64,000 nucleotides of DNA, from positions 62,001 through 126,000 of the forward strand of contig RMBW01000092.1 of assembly GCA_004009845.1 (NCBI GenBank), given 5' to 3'. This document shows positions 44,271 through 57,626 of this stretch, piece after piece; position 1 is the first letter of the stretch, and each line of letters begins with the position of its first letter. The position numbers were made by a program, and so were the translations under genes. The notes under the pieces were generated by a model that was given only the letters and a program-made list of their open reading frames with translations, was not told where the DNA came from and searched no databases. The DNA comes from Davidsoniella eucalypti (lineage: Eukaryota; Ascomycota; Sordariomycetes; Microascales; Ceratocystidaceae).

Positions 44271-47260
44271 GGCGTGGAGGAGGCAGAAGGATATATTAGG
44301 GTCGGCAAGTAGTGTCGCAGTAGAAGAAAAAGGACGGGCACCTTGGCACAGTATCGAGATGTTGGGACGTTCAGATCTTTATATTGGTTAGAGGCGTAGA
44401 TGCTGACAACTGTCTACGATCTAAGCAGTGTCGCGGCTACTGGCACTGTCCAGCTATTGTCGTCTTTCCGTGTCAATTCCAGCTTCTTATATCAGCCTCT
44501 AAGACGATGCCACAATCGTCGTCGTCGGTACTATCGTCAGGTCGATCCAGCCTTGCTAGCCTTGTAGTCGTAAATGGTGCGCGGGGTGTCCAATCTGGCC
44601 AAATCCACTTATCGATTAGTACATATTCATAGTGGGGCTCGGCCTGTGGGTTAAGTGTGGGTTAAGTGGGACAAAAATGCCGTCTATGCATTTACCGGGG
44701 GTGAAAGCATCTTGTTCGGTTAGCGAACTAGAGCGTCCTTCGTATCGAGCCAACTCCATATAGCTCCAGGTGTTTTTCGATGTTTCTTGTCCGGATAAAC
44801 AGGCCAGATAGGACGGTTTGTTCATCTGCTCTAAGTCATGTCGTCTCGGCTAAGAGACTCGAATGGCTAACCATATACTGTAACATGGCACTAGGTTTTC
44901 TGAGGATCTTGGAGAGCAGCCGCGCTTTTTGGCGTTTTATTTAGTGCGGGATGTGGTCTTAACTAAGTATACGAGTTCCACCGAACTACGTAGATCGCAC
45001 CGTATTCAAATTCTGAATTCCAGCTGTGGGGTTTTGGTTGGTGGTACGAATGGCTCGAGGATTTTAGCATGATAGCCCGCCATGCTGTGTCTACATGTCT
45101 TTTTGTTTTCTCCGGCTACTCACCATACATAGGTGAGGTTAGGATGAGGCACTAGAGCAAGTCAGGAACCCAGAGGCAAAACTGTGCTTTCGGGCCGTTA
45201 GTGGCTTGTAAATCAACAGTTAGTCGTGACATATCTGTATTTTGTGCGAAGCTACTAAAATAGCGCAGAAAAAGGGCAGCAGAGAGTCCGAAGTTCGCCT
45301 CCCGGGGTCTCAAACTATTCTGGTGCTGTTCCAGCAGATGGACGAGAGATATCAGGAACGAAGCAAGAGAGGAAGAGCAGAAAGGCGTCATCACTGCTTG
45401 TCTGTCTGGCTGTGATCTTCTCACCGGACGTCGTCTGACGATAGTTACTCTACAAGACAAGATTACTAGGGTCATGTACAGTAACTACAACTCTGGCCAT
45501 GAAGATGGCGCAGGGGAGGTGCGGGACCAGAGGGGGGTCTAGGCTGGCGATGTAACTATGGTAGATGGACCTCTTTTCTCTCTCTTAGTTTCCTGGGGAG
45601 ATACTACGGTATGTATCTACACATGTAGTATCTGGCTCTAAAGGAAGCCAACCAAGGACGGCAGAGAGTTTAGCTGCATCTCGCCCGTGAGCTACAGCAT
45701 ACAATATAGCATATTGTCTAGCTTGCCATCCATGGCCTTGTCAAGAACTAAACACAGACACCTGCCCACGGCTAGAGTTGTATACATGTACAGCTCTTCA
45801 GCTTCAGCTTTAGCTGTAGATCTTCGGCTTTTAGATTGATCTCGTTTTCCCTCTTCTCCTTCCTAGTCCGCGATGCTACTGGCTAGGATCGGCTCATAAG
45901 ATCTGGGGGGATTTGTCCATGGTCCGGCTTTCCTTTTGTTCAGTGCTAATATACGATATATATCAGCTGTGATCTGCCATCAGGGATCATTGGCAGGCCG
46001 GCCAAGAGGAAGAGTGAGAAACTAAAGTGATTTGAGATCTCGGCGGTAAAAATAAAGGTTTTTTTTCTCTGCCTATCTGTCCGACAAGTAGATCTACATG
46101 ACAAACTGTGACTCTATCTTGCGGAGATCTACAAAGGAAAAAGAAAGAGAGAAAAAAATATAGGAATATTCTGCAGGGCAAACAGACAGTATTGATAAGC
46201 CTGCAGCCGATATAAAAATTTTACAAAAAGCAAATATGGTATACGCTTTAGGACATCAATCTTCTGTACAAGGCTAAAGTAGCCAGAGAAAGGCGGTTAT
46301 TGCAGATATAGCGATATGTGCCAGTAGACGAAGCTAGATAACGTCGTCTTGTCTCCTGTATAAAGAAGAGGCCTTGTTCTGGGCCGTCTCTTGTACAGAT
46401 AAAGCTAGAAGAGGAGTCAGGGGAATATGCACCAAAGCTACCGAAAGTTAGGCTGCATTTTGGTCACATTTACCGAGTGGTTGTGGTTTGGAAATATTAG
46501 TATGCAGATAAGAGAGAAGCTAGTCACTAAACCACAACATGATGTCGAGGAGCTCAGCTTTGTGGACTTGGAGATGAAATGTATGGGATCGCCCATTCTG
46601 AGAAATGTAGTCCTTTCTTCCAGTGACTTGCAGATGGTTTTGTGATTTGCTTAGCTTGATATTGCACACTATAACTATATGTATATAATGTATTTACAGA
46701 ATATAACTACAACGTACATACATGAATGCTGCATGAATACTACCTCAATACATAATACATGTATTATCATATAAAAAGAATACAAATTGGAAAAGACAAT
46801 TAAATACACAGTAGACGCTTTTATACTCCTAGCTCGGCTTTAGTGTGCCATTAGCTCGAGCGCCATCACTCTCCCTACTTACCGTTAGATAGCCCGTAGC
46901 TTTCCATTTGCAACTTAGTTCGGCAGCGGAAGAATCCCGAGCCATCCTGAGTGAGGCAAAAGAACATGAGGCTATGTTTTCTTTTTCTTTTCTATCTACA
47001 TCTAACACGATACAGCTTGTTCAGTCTCTTGGGGTTCTTATTCTCTCTTTTCTATAAGTCACTGGCTTCCCGGCTTTCTTGACGTTTTTGTTTCTTGTTT
47101 TTTTTTTGTCTCGGATGTTGGCATGTCAGCTCAAGGTTCTCTTCTGGGGTCTTCTATATATCTCTATCTTATTGTGTTCTCTTCTTCTTATTGTCTAATA
47201 CTGGACTCTTGAGCGTTTATATAAACTCGTGCTATTCTTTATCCTGCTATACATATCCCG
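44271..47260. other. Gene-poor interval between srp72 and the rhodopsin-domain gene
   Basis: Divergent promoters at both ends. No reading frame here shows a recognisable domain, signal peptide with coherent body, or supported splice model. Confidence 0.45.
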
Positions 47261-48571
47261 ATGCCTTCTGATCAACAACGCCAAGATGGCTTGATCATCT
47301 CAGCCACTGTCTTGACAGCTATATCCAGTATGTATAGCCATATCTCTCCCTCTTTGGCTTGTTCGTTATAAAATCTAACTGTCTCCAGCTACCGTCGTAC
47401 TTGCTCGCCTCGTAATCCGCTGTGCCGTCATCCGCAAGCCAGGCTGGGATGATCTCACCATCGCCGGTGCTCTTGTAAGGCCCTATCTATATATACCATA
47501 TCTATATACATCGCACCGTCTCTGCTCTATCCAGTGTCTAACATCGTGTCTTTCATCTCTATAGCTGGCCATTGTTGCCTATCTCGTGGAACTCTACTAT
47601 GGCAAAGCCAACCATATCGGATTCCTCATGTCAACTCTGTCACCCGACAACATGGTCAACCTCATGAAGGTCACGCTTTCCATCGAAGTCACATACTATA
47701 TCGCTGTTTCTCTGATCAAGATCTCGATCCTCTTCATGTACCTCCGCTTCGGTAAGTCCGTGCTGTACATAGTGATCACTATCAGTATACTAATACGTGT
47801 CGTTTCTATAGCCATCGATACTTGGTTCCGCCGTGCAGCTATCGGAACTATCATCTTCCACACTATATTCTTTGTTGTCTGTATCGTCGTCACTACAAAC
47901 CAGTGCACACCGCTCAGAAAATCGTGGGATATAGCTAAAACTGTTGACGGCCACTGTATCAACACTACGGCGTTCTTCTACTGTACGTACACACTGTATA
48001 TCGTGGACCAACACTCCAGTTCCATATACTAATGTCCAGTCTCATACTATAGCTACGTCGTCCATCAACATCATCACCGACTTCTGGGTCCTGTGTCTCC
48101 CTATTGCTTGCCTAAGCAAGATCAACCGCCCACGGAAGGAAAAGATAGCACTCGTAGCCGTCTTTGGTGTTGGCTTCTTTGCTGCCATCACGTCCATCAT
48201 CCGCCTCAAGAGCATCCGCGAATATACGCAAGCCGCCGATCCTTTCCGCAGTGCTCTCAGCGTCAGTCTCCGCCTCTCTTTGTGTTGAACGTCCACTAAC
48301 GCCCCTTCTTCAGGTCAACGTGTGGTCCATGATCGAAATCAATGTGGCTATCGTGTGCGCCAGTGTTCCTGCCTTGAAGCCTCTCTTCACTCCCAGCCGT
48401 CTTATAAGCGCAGCTAGAAGCAGCGGCAAGTCTAGCAGATACAGCCCCAACTTCACGCGTACCAGGGCCGGATACAGCAGGTCTGGATCTGATAAGGACT
48501 CGCAGAGCGATGAAAGCTGTGATCTAGAGCTTAACTCTACTGCTAACACCAACACCGCAACCTGCCCATAG
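47261..48571 (+). CDS. Fungal rhodopsin-domain integral membrane protein
   Basis: This belongs to the large, poorly understood family of Pezizomycotina seven-helix proteins (the fungal 'rhodopsin domain', often next to CFEM or in secondary-metabolism contexts). Six exons, 47261-47327, 47389-47474, 47565-47751, 47812-47982, 48053-48261 and 48314-48571, join in frame to 325 residues, all with GT-AG ends. Motifs fit the family: RKPGWDDLTIAGAL near the first helices, EVTYYIAVSLIKISILFMYLRF, CTPLRKSWD followed by C-x-x-TTAFFYSTSSINIITDFWVLCLPI, RKEKIALVAVFGVGFFAAITSIIRL, and VWSMIEINVAIVCASVPALKPLF. About seven hydrophobic spans are present, then a short S/T-rich cytosolic tail. There is no retinal-binding lysine pattern I can support, so it should not be called an opsin. 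Ligand and role are unknown. Confidence 0.9.
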
Positions 48572-51500
48572 CGCCAAGGCAGACTTGCTCTGTATAGGGA
48601 GCTGAGGTTGGACTACAGCACATTGAATACCTCAGACCTAAATACAAATGCAATTAACAGAGCATATCATATAACATCGCGTTCGTTGCTGCCTACACAT
48701 CCACCTATCAGCTTAGTCATAGTAGTTACACGAAACTCGTCCCAGTGCTCTATATATATGTACTATTCGACATACATGCGCAGAATTCCTCCGTGTTACT
48801 CCATTCAGAGTCCTCGCCTATTGGAAAGATGCTCTTGGATCGGGTCTCCTATATCGATGACTACAGTACAATATCACCTCCTAAAATTAGATATCACCCC
48901 ATCTCTTTCCTTGGGCAGCCCTTCCAACGCTAGAACCGCCTTTCTAGTAATGTAATAACACTTGTAATCATCGTGGAGATTCGGCTTGGTTCACCAAACA
49001 CAGATAGCACAGATCCGGTTTAGAAGTTGATTGCCAAAGCCATGGAGAAGTCTTAGCCATGGTCCAGAGAAAGAGGCCCTTTTTTGCTTCATATTTCTTT
49101 GGGTCTTATGGCCTTAGTCACCAGTGATCTCTCATCCCGTCAAGGACTATCAGGGCTACACGATATTCTTCCGCCATGACCAATGTCTCAGCCTCCTCAC
49201 AAATATCTTGACTGGGCGGTCTTAAAGTCAGACATTCCAATAACCTCGTAATCTAGATTGCAAGAACTCGACTTGAAAGAGCCTTTTGTTGTCTTCTCTG
49301 GGTCCACCCGTAAACAAACGTCACGAACCTTTGAGGCGAAGACAAGCAAATAACAAAAGGGAACATAAACAAATTGCCGATAGACACATATAAATCAGCA
49401 GGGCTTGGCTAGCCTGGGATTGTTGCGTTACGTGCCATTGCAGCCTGGGCCACTTATGAAGCAGTTGTTTGTCGCCTCTTCTTGTCAATGTATAGAAATT
49501 TCCGTTCCGTTCTGCTCTGGTGGGTAAGATGAGAGCTTGCTAGAAGATCTTTTTTCTTTCGTTGATAGTCTCTCTCTTCGGGAGAGCAGGCAAACACAGC
49601 CTGGATCCTGGATATCAATTCTGCCCTAGTCTATCCATCTCTCCCGCCTTTATCTCACTAAGCTCGGTCATTACCAGCGGAATGTCTGCCCGTGCAGCTC
49701 AGTCGTGTTATAGTGGTGGGCACGGATATCATAGCAAGCAGACAGTACACAGTACATACGTGTATGCCATACAAACACATACACCACTGCCATATGTATA
49801 GCTAGCTACTAGACAAGACACAGGCCCGAGAGCCGGAAGAAGTGGAAAGGCGTGTATGTCATTATTATGTTGATCGTCTTCGCTTAGCAAAGTGCCACAG
49901 TCTCATTACCATCCAAGATTCAACCATAACTCAAAGGTCCCGTCTGTGCTGAGATGTGAATATCAGGATTATATGCAGAATATTCCAGGCTCTATGGATC
50001 CAATGTCTCGTAGGAAGAGGAAACAGCGTTGTTTCATTATCTTTCTTCCCATAAGGAATATGAAGAATGGACCGGCTTCGTTGCCACCATAACGTCCATG
50101 TATCTGTACATGTTGTTGTCAGCGGTTAACTCAGGGTAACACTGATACCAGTCTGTAACTTGCAGACGGCTAGCCTCGACAGGGTTTTTTTGCTTTCAGT
50201 CTCTCTACACGTGGAATTCGAGGTGCTAATGTGATGATAGAGCAGTTGGAAGCAAGAATAGACATGTCCCTAGAAAACAAAAAAATAAAAAATAAAACAA
50301 AAAACAAAAATAACATAAAAAAGAACTGTGAGCTGTAATTAGACAGTGATTTGCAGCTCAACCACTCTCGTCTCTATATAGTATGTCCTAATAATTGTCA
50401 GCGTATATCTATTTTGGTGTTTGCTGTCCGTGCGGCCGGGCTCAGCAACATTTGTAGCTCAAAAAGGCTTGTGCTTCCCAAGAAACCCGGTAGACATACG
50501 TGGACAGGACAACCTGGTTTAGAGTGTACAGATGTATTTTTTCTTTTATTTTTTCTACGAGGATTCGAGTAAGCTATGAGGATAGAAACGGCCTTGTGAA
50601 AAAAAAAAAGATTTATATTCAACAAGTGATGACGACGCTTGCTTATCCCACGCGGTTCTTCGACGGGAGATCTCTACAAGCTGGCCAACTCGGGCCAATC
50701 ACAAAGCAAAGAAAGAAAGAAATATTCAATTCCCTCGCTCCATTAGTGAGAGAGACAGAGAGTCAAACATGGAGGCGCTGATCAAGCCTGTAATGTTTCG
50801 GCAGAATAGCATCGGCCAGTAGAGAGGACTTAAAGTCACGCTTTACTGGACGTGACGTACGCATCAGATAGCCATGTATTCATTGCCTAGTCTAGGGCAC
50901 CACGCCGTCTGGCATAGATATGTACATGAATTCTACCCAGCTGATCTTGACCAAGCAAGTCCGTTGTATCGTCAACTCTCAAGCAGCCTATTCTTCCCGC
51001 TTCATGAAACGAACAGGAGGGAAACCGCGTCACTTTGGTGGTATAGGCGGGCTTTCTTATTCGCCAGTCTGTTGATGTTGGGTTTCATAGAAGCCTGGCT
51101 TTCTCTTTTTTTTTTCTTATTCTCCTCCTGCATATCTAGTGTTTGCGTGTCCTCGGGCTTCTTTATATTAGCTTGTTTAGGGTTTATGATATCCATTATA
51201 TGTACAACGTTCGAACAATATGGTCCGTTCGGTTTATTCGTATCGACTAACCGCATGCAGAAATCCAGCCATACATTTGTACATATATGTAGACAGACAG
51301 CCTAACAGGAGAGATTGACCTTTGTGCAGATGGAATCATATAGTAGGTTTTCTTTCGAAACTATCGTCAGACAAGTTCGATATCATTGGGAGAGTTCCCA
51401 TCAGACGGCATCCTACCGTAGTCATAGACCGTGACTTTTGCTGGATATTTCCCTAGTGGGAGAACAAGAGCCTCAAACCGACAATCTGCGGTAAGCTATA

Positions 51501-52481
51501 TCGGGATTCCCCGCGGTCCATATGAATGTAGCAATGCAATACACAATTGTTTCCAATGTGTTCCCTCTCATGTAGTCGGTGGCTTATCAGCGAGGAAGCC
51601 GTTGTAGAGTTTTGGTTGCACTGTAGCTGGACCCCTTTGTAGCGCAAGTCGACACAGGACCGCTTTCTTCCTTGGTTTTGTTGATATTCTGGAGTCTCGG
51701 CACAAAAAGGCACGGAAGAAGATGGCAGACAAGGCTTTCTCGCGCGGCTAACGTGCCGAGCATTACGTATCACTAACTATATAGACGTAGTATAACTGGA
51801 TAACGACTATAGAGTGAGTAGGATCAAGCCTGTATGAGCTCCCTAACTCCAGATAGGGAGCGGTATACTCCTGATACTGTAACGCTTGGTGTGCAAGAAC
51901 TTCGATTTGTAAACCAGACTGTTTAGGAGTTCTCAATAGATATCATGCAACAAGACGGGTCACCTACGATATGCTAACCCTAGCCCTATACAGCGCAGTG
52001 AAATGTGTAACCCTAAGCACCATTTCTTTTTCTTTTTTTCTCTTAGAAATTCGCCCAAGAAAACCCCGCGACGATGAAACAGCCCATAATCCATCTTGGC
52101 AAATGACCAGAGGAACTTTGTCCAGGGTTTTCAAACTCACATCGTGGACAGTTGAGACGATCTTAGAGATCCAAAAGGAAAAAAAAAAAACCAGGAAAAA
52201 AATATTAAAAAAACTGATGAGCGTCTGAACTTTCCCGAGTTTCTTTTATACCGTGCATTTGATTTGTTTTCTGCCACAGCAGTTTCTCATGTGTACGACA
52301 TGAGCCCCTTAGTGGCTTCATCCACAAATACAAAAGATGGTACAATTCAGCCCAGCAAATACACAGTGGAAGCCTCATGTATCTTGTGTTGTCTTGTGCT
52401 CTGGACGGAAACAGTTCAGGAGTGTTCAAATGCTTGGCTTGGCTCGAGATCGTCCCTCTTTCCAGCCAACCACCTTCTCTA

Positions 52482-52508
52482 TATTACATATAAGTAATAT
52501 ATGTAATA
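52482..52508. repeat. AT-rich inverted repeat, 11-bp stem and 5-nt loop
   Basis: TATTACATATA at 52482-52492 pairs with its complement at 52498-52508 around the loop AGTAA. It is not followed by features that would mark it as a terminator or RNA gene. Confidence 0.6.
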
Positions 52509-53725
52509 CATGTAATAGTGGTTCTTTAGTTCCTCCAGTTCGTCGAGTATCAAACCGGGAACTTCCAAGAGAAGATCAATCCACCCAGGCGCCTTTGTTT
52601 TTCGGTTTTTCATCGTATGCCCATACACTTATTCTTATACGGCTTTCGTTTCCATGGATAGCGCGCGGGAGCCTAAAAATCAAAATGTCTAGAGTTTTAT
52701 GAAGTTGTAGCTAGTATGATTATATTTTGACTACTCAAATACAAACGATCTCTCACGTAGTCTCTAAAACATCAGTAATGGACTTCATCTCGGTGATCCC
52801 AATAATAGAGAATAAGTCCCATCATATGATCTTTTTATCTCCAAACTCTTACTCATACTATGCGATATCTTTTTATAGTAACCCTTGTAACCCTACTACT
52901 AACAGCTCCTATAAGAGCAAACTACGCAGTACGCTAGTGAGATTTTGGGTTTTCTACATAAACCAGTGTGGCCTTTATTACAAACTTAATTGAAGCTTGA
53001 ATGCTTGGAAAACTCATCAACTTTGTGCTCTAATAAGGCGGCCCCGAAAATAACAGCTAATTAGCCTTTTGACCGTACAAACTGCCAAGAATAACAGAAC
53101 GTCTAGAAATCTATTTTGCTATATATCAGCAACATGTAAGAGTAAATATACTGTTCAATGATATATTTGTATGTGGGCATGACTATGCATGATAAGGATT
53201 CTAGGCATTTAATGCACTACAATAGAGCAGATGACATATTTAGTTCCATCGATCTACGGATTTGACTGGGTTGTACTTTGTTCAGCTAATTGCAAGTCTC
53301 GAGTTAAAAAAGCGAGTATACTTAAAAAAAGCAAAGGCAATAAGGTTTTTGAAGGTTAAACATAGGCCCATGCAAATCTGATCAAGCTTAGTAGAAGAAA
53401 GGCTCCTGGCTGATACTCTGAATCCGCAATCTTCGACAAGAATCCAGTGCTATGTATCTGGACCCTTGGAAGACGCAGTGTAACGGGATTTACAGGCTAA
53501 CGGATGTTTGAGAGCAGAGTCTATACATGCAATAATCTCATGATAATCTTAAGAGACATCCCTATGGCCGGCTGTGGTTTCGTACTGTTGACGGGCTATC
53601 TGGCTTGTTTGTACAGGCTCTTGTATATGCACATAGTATATCACTATGAAACAATCACCATCTTTTTGTAGGTGGAAATGAAGTGACGACGAAAAGAAGA
53701 GAAACAGATAGAGAAGAAGCATCAG

Positions 53726-53763
53726 AAAGATGAAGTGATACTAAAAGATGAAGTGATACTAAA
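53726..53763. repeat. Tandem duplication of an 18-19-bp unit
   Basis: The unit AAGATGAAGTGATACTAA occurs twice back to back. It is probably a simple local duplication. Confidence 0.7.
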
Positions 53764-55097
53764 AGGGGGATGTGTTTGAGGTTGAGTAGGCCACCCTTTT
53801 TTCCTTTTTCTTCTTTCTTTTTCGCCTTCTTTTTGACCAAGACCAGGCTTTTTTTCTTCTTCGTTCTTCTTGATTATTTTCTTGCAACAATAGGCGGGAT
53901 CACAGGATATGCAGGGTCTTCCCACAGAATACGGAGAACAAGGTTGGGCCTACATATAAAGAGGAACTACGACACCGCGCGGCATCTTAGCGGGCCCTCC
54001 AAGTCCTGGATACCAGAGATTATAGTACAGTTTGGCTGTACTCTGCAGGTATCTAGTACACAGAGGGGGCCTGCATAAGAGCTAATATCCCTGAATATAG
54101 CATGTTTCATCTACAATCGTTCGTCGATTGCCCGAGCGAATCATAGGCACACATTCTCTTGGTGTCTACATATTTGTAGTTGGACGTACAGATGCACATA
54201 GATGACTGGCCAACTTGGATTCTTTGTCTAACCTCTTTTGTTATTTGTTTTCTGTAGTTGTAGTTGTTGTTGTTGTACAGTTATAAGGCGTATGGTGGGT
54301 AGATCATTCTGTTTATATTTATAATTGTTTAGGGGATTGGCAGGCCGTCCCTTGAGCCGTTAGATACTGGTTATACAACTATAAACTACACAGAAGAGAC
54401 CTACTAGGTTTTAATATATGTATGTATACACAATATAGCTGCGGCTGTGGTGACGACAGTGCTTTTGGTTCTTTTCTTTGTAAAGGCCAGTGCTTCTGAT
54501 CAAGTCGAGACCAAGTCAAGAATAGAGCGTCCGAAGGCTAAGATAACCCTTGACAGCTACTGATAAAGTAGCAACAATGTTCCCAAGCTTGCTTTGAACT
54601 AGAGCCTTGACTTAGACTTGAGTTTCTCCCTAGCAAAGTCCAAGTGTTTTTTTTTCTCTTTCTCCCTGGCATACCAGAAAAAGGGAACAAGGCCCAAGTT
54701 GTAGGCAAAGAAATCAGCAGCAAACAAGCCCAGTAGTGCCTTGGCGCTAAGACACGATCTTCGCTGCTTTAGAGCCCTTTTGAAGGCAAAGAAAAAAGGG
54801 ATTGTTTAGGAGCTAGACAGTGGCTTATCAGAGAGAAAAAAGAAGACATAGCGGGAAACCATTTATTACGTATTCAACGCTCAGATAGAGCCGAGTAGAA
54901 GAGGATTCCGTGCCGTCGTGTTTGCCAGGGCAAAGCCAGTATGTGCTTGTAGACGAGAGAAGACGTAGTTGTAGAGGCGAAGCCAACTGTAGCCACTGTA
55001 ATGGATTCCGCTGTGCTGCACAAATACTCCCTCTTGAGGGCTGTGAACGCAGAAATCAGTGGATCTTTGGGCGGTAGAGGCTGGTGGAGGCTAAGAA

Positions 55098-55136
55098 GCT
55101 AGGCTAGGCTAGGCTAGGCTAGGCTAGGCTAGGCTA
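55098..55136. repeat. AGGCT pentanucleotide array
   Basis: Seven perfect AGGCT copies occupy 55101-55135, with a partial unit before them. Confidence 0.9.
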
Positions 55137-57626
55137 AAGGTACACCTTTTTTTCTTTTCTTTTCTTCATGTCTAGGCAAGGGTCCTGAGAGACTTATAAC
55201 TAATTGCCTGCTTTTATTGTTTTCATTATTGACATCATTAGCCCATGTATTGTTCTGATTCTCTACTGTATATGCAAGGCACGCAAAAGGTGTCGTATAA
55301 CTCAAGCTGCCAAAGACCAACGGTTTGGCTGGTTGGTTACATCGAACCGTGAAAGAACCGCCGTCTGCGTTGACCGTGCTTCTGTTCGTGCTTATGCTTT
55401 TTGATTTTGACTTTGTCTTGATCTGTACGCTGTTCGACAAGTGTTCTTCTTGGTCAGGTGTAGATGTCTATTTTACATGGCATATATAAACACAACACGT
55501 AATTACATATATATGCAGATATATTGGTAGTATGCTGTGGTTCACGTGATACTAGCTAAACAAGTATTACCGGGCTTTCCCATCTCGTTCTCCTGTCTTC
55601 AAATAGCACCTGCGCTTGTGGTTGCACGGCGCATAATGCTCTGGAAGACCAAATAAATGTATATGCGCACCTAAATAGCCAACCTGGGCATGACTGTCCG
55701 CTCGCTGTCTTCCGAACCTTCTCAATGGAAGCCTTCTTTAGATCGAGTTCTTGACACTGTCGCTTAGTTTTGTACAAGAACTACTCTTGAAGTCGCCTCG
55801 CTTGACTGTCCATTTTCCATCTTCTATGCTTGCTGGTCGGTACCGTGTCGGCGTGTATCGATCTACGTAGACTCATGGCAGACACCGGCTAGACTAACCG
55901 AACAATCTGACTGTGAACGTACATAGTGACCTATCGAGATGGCCGGCGTGCTGTTGGCTCAAGTTAGTGCGTATCAAGATTCTCGATAGAGGTGTCAAGC
56001 TACTGTGCTTGTAGCCTGGTGGCCGCATTCTGCAACCTGAGCCTTGAGCAGTTGTTTTAGAAGCTAAAGACTATCGTCACCACGAGTGGTCCCCCCCCTT
56101 TCAAGGGCAAGTGTCTGAAGTGAGTAATCACAGACAGAGTACATAGATGGCACCAGTAGAGACGTAGGAGAATCGGCCTGACGGCACAGAGAGAAACAGC
56201 ACTTTTGCACTACTTGTGATTCGCTGCCGTTTCCCGTCTCGCCTCATCCTTCTGTCTTCCTGTCTCTGGCTGGCCAGCCATCATGTGTCAGTGCTGTATC
56301 ACCTAGCTATTACTGCGTCTCTAGTGTTTGCTGAGGATTATCTGTTTGCTACCACTATACTATTGAGTAGTATATTGATATGTGAGAGTAATGTTAGTGG
56401 TAATAGAGCTGCTTGCTTCAGTGCGCGCCAGACGCTTCTCTTCTAGATATCGCCGTATATTATGTATAATGTAGCATGTAGATGGTCTTGAGTCGGATTG
56501 TCTACCGAGATCCCGCCTCTGAAAAGCCAAGCCAAGCCAAGCCTGAGGATATCTCCATTGAAAATTGGCATCAAACATTCTATAATAATAATGTAAAAAT
56601 ATATCGCCAGCCGGGCCCTTGTTGAAGCTCAAACAGACGCAGTCCACGATCTTGGAGCAGGGAAGGAGCTGGCGATCGGGGTTGGTAGTTGCTAAGATCA
56701 AAAGAATAAAAGAAAGAAGGGACCTTGCCCTGTCTGCGTGGCTTCCTCTTGGCAACGCTACGCGAAAAAAAAAAAAAAAGAAAAAAAGAAAAAAAGAAAA
56801 AAAAAAAGAGTTACACACCCCTCCCCAAGCCGACGATCAAAACACCAAATATGGACACTGTCGTTCTTTTGCGCTCGTCTTATTCGTCCATTCACGCCCA
56901 TGCATGACACGCCTCCGTCCCTCTTGAGTAATTGCAGGTGAGGGATGCAACAGGCGGCTTGTTTTTGTGTTTTTGTGTTATTGTGTATACTGAGAATAGT
57001 TATTGGTGTGCCAGGAACAGCAACTGCAGCAAAACCACAAGCAAGTAGCGAAGTAGCTGCTCAAACTAACTAACCTCCTCCTTCCTCGCCATCCCATATT
57101 AGACCAGCCCATCTGCCGGCTTCATTCCTTGACTTTTGCCCTTCTTCTTTCTCTTCTTTTTTTCTCTTCTTTCTTCATCATCGATCAGGCCTGCTTCTCT
57201 TCTCCCTAGCAATTCTGCCCGAAGCCTTTTTTATAAATTTATTTTCTCTATTTTCTTCTCTACTTCTTTTCGTTTGTGGTAGTTCTGCAGCTGCCTTTTC
57301 TTCTTTTCTTTCTATCCCCTTCTTGACCATCTCTGGGCTGTCATCATCAACCAGCTGGCTTTGCACTCCTTTCATCGCCTCCAATATATCTTCTTTCCAT
57401 TTGACTGCCTATCCCAAAGTGCTCTCATCTGCCTTTCATTACGTTCTGCCACCACAACACTAGGCATCTATCTGCGCTACCTCCAGAAGAGACTGCTCAC
57501 ATATATCTGCATTTATCAAGCTGACACCTGCCCGCTGGTGTCTGTCCTCCTCGCCAGAGAAGAGACTCTTGGTATCTCGGTAACTTCGCCTGTCGATCGA
57601 TCGTCTTCCACATCAAATCTTCCAAC

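Larger units (their letters stand above)
48572..57626. other. 9-kb interval with no recognisable gene
   Basis: The longest gene-free stretch in the window. It holds an AT-rich hairpin (52482-52508), an 18-bp tandem pair (53726-53763), an AGGCT array (55098-55136), a CCAAG array near 56525-56543 and A-rich runs near 56763-56808. From about 56948 to 57626 the plus strand has no ATG and is CT-rich, a probable leader of the ferric reductase gene. No transposon enzyme, tRNA or supported small secreted protein was found by eye. Confidence 0.5.

Noticed and set aside
46929..46956. Possible third, degenerate copy of the 50-bp repeat
   Set aside because: It shares only the words GAATCCCG and GCCATC-x-TGAG over about 25 bases and needs an insertion, which is too weak to count.
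55336..55360. B-box-like GGTTCGA word on the minus strand, considered as a tRNA gene
   Set aside because: The flanking bases do not form the T-arm stem and no matching A-box or acceptor stem is visible.
55204..55404. 66-codon frame with a hydrophobic N-terminus, considered as a small secreted or membrane protein
   Set aside because: No coherent mature region, no splice signals and no recognisable motif. One hydrophobic stretch is expected by chance in 9 kb.
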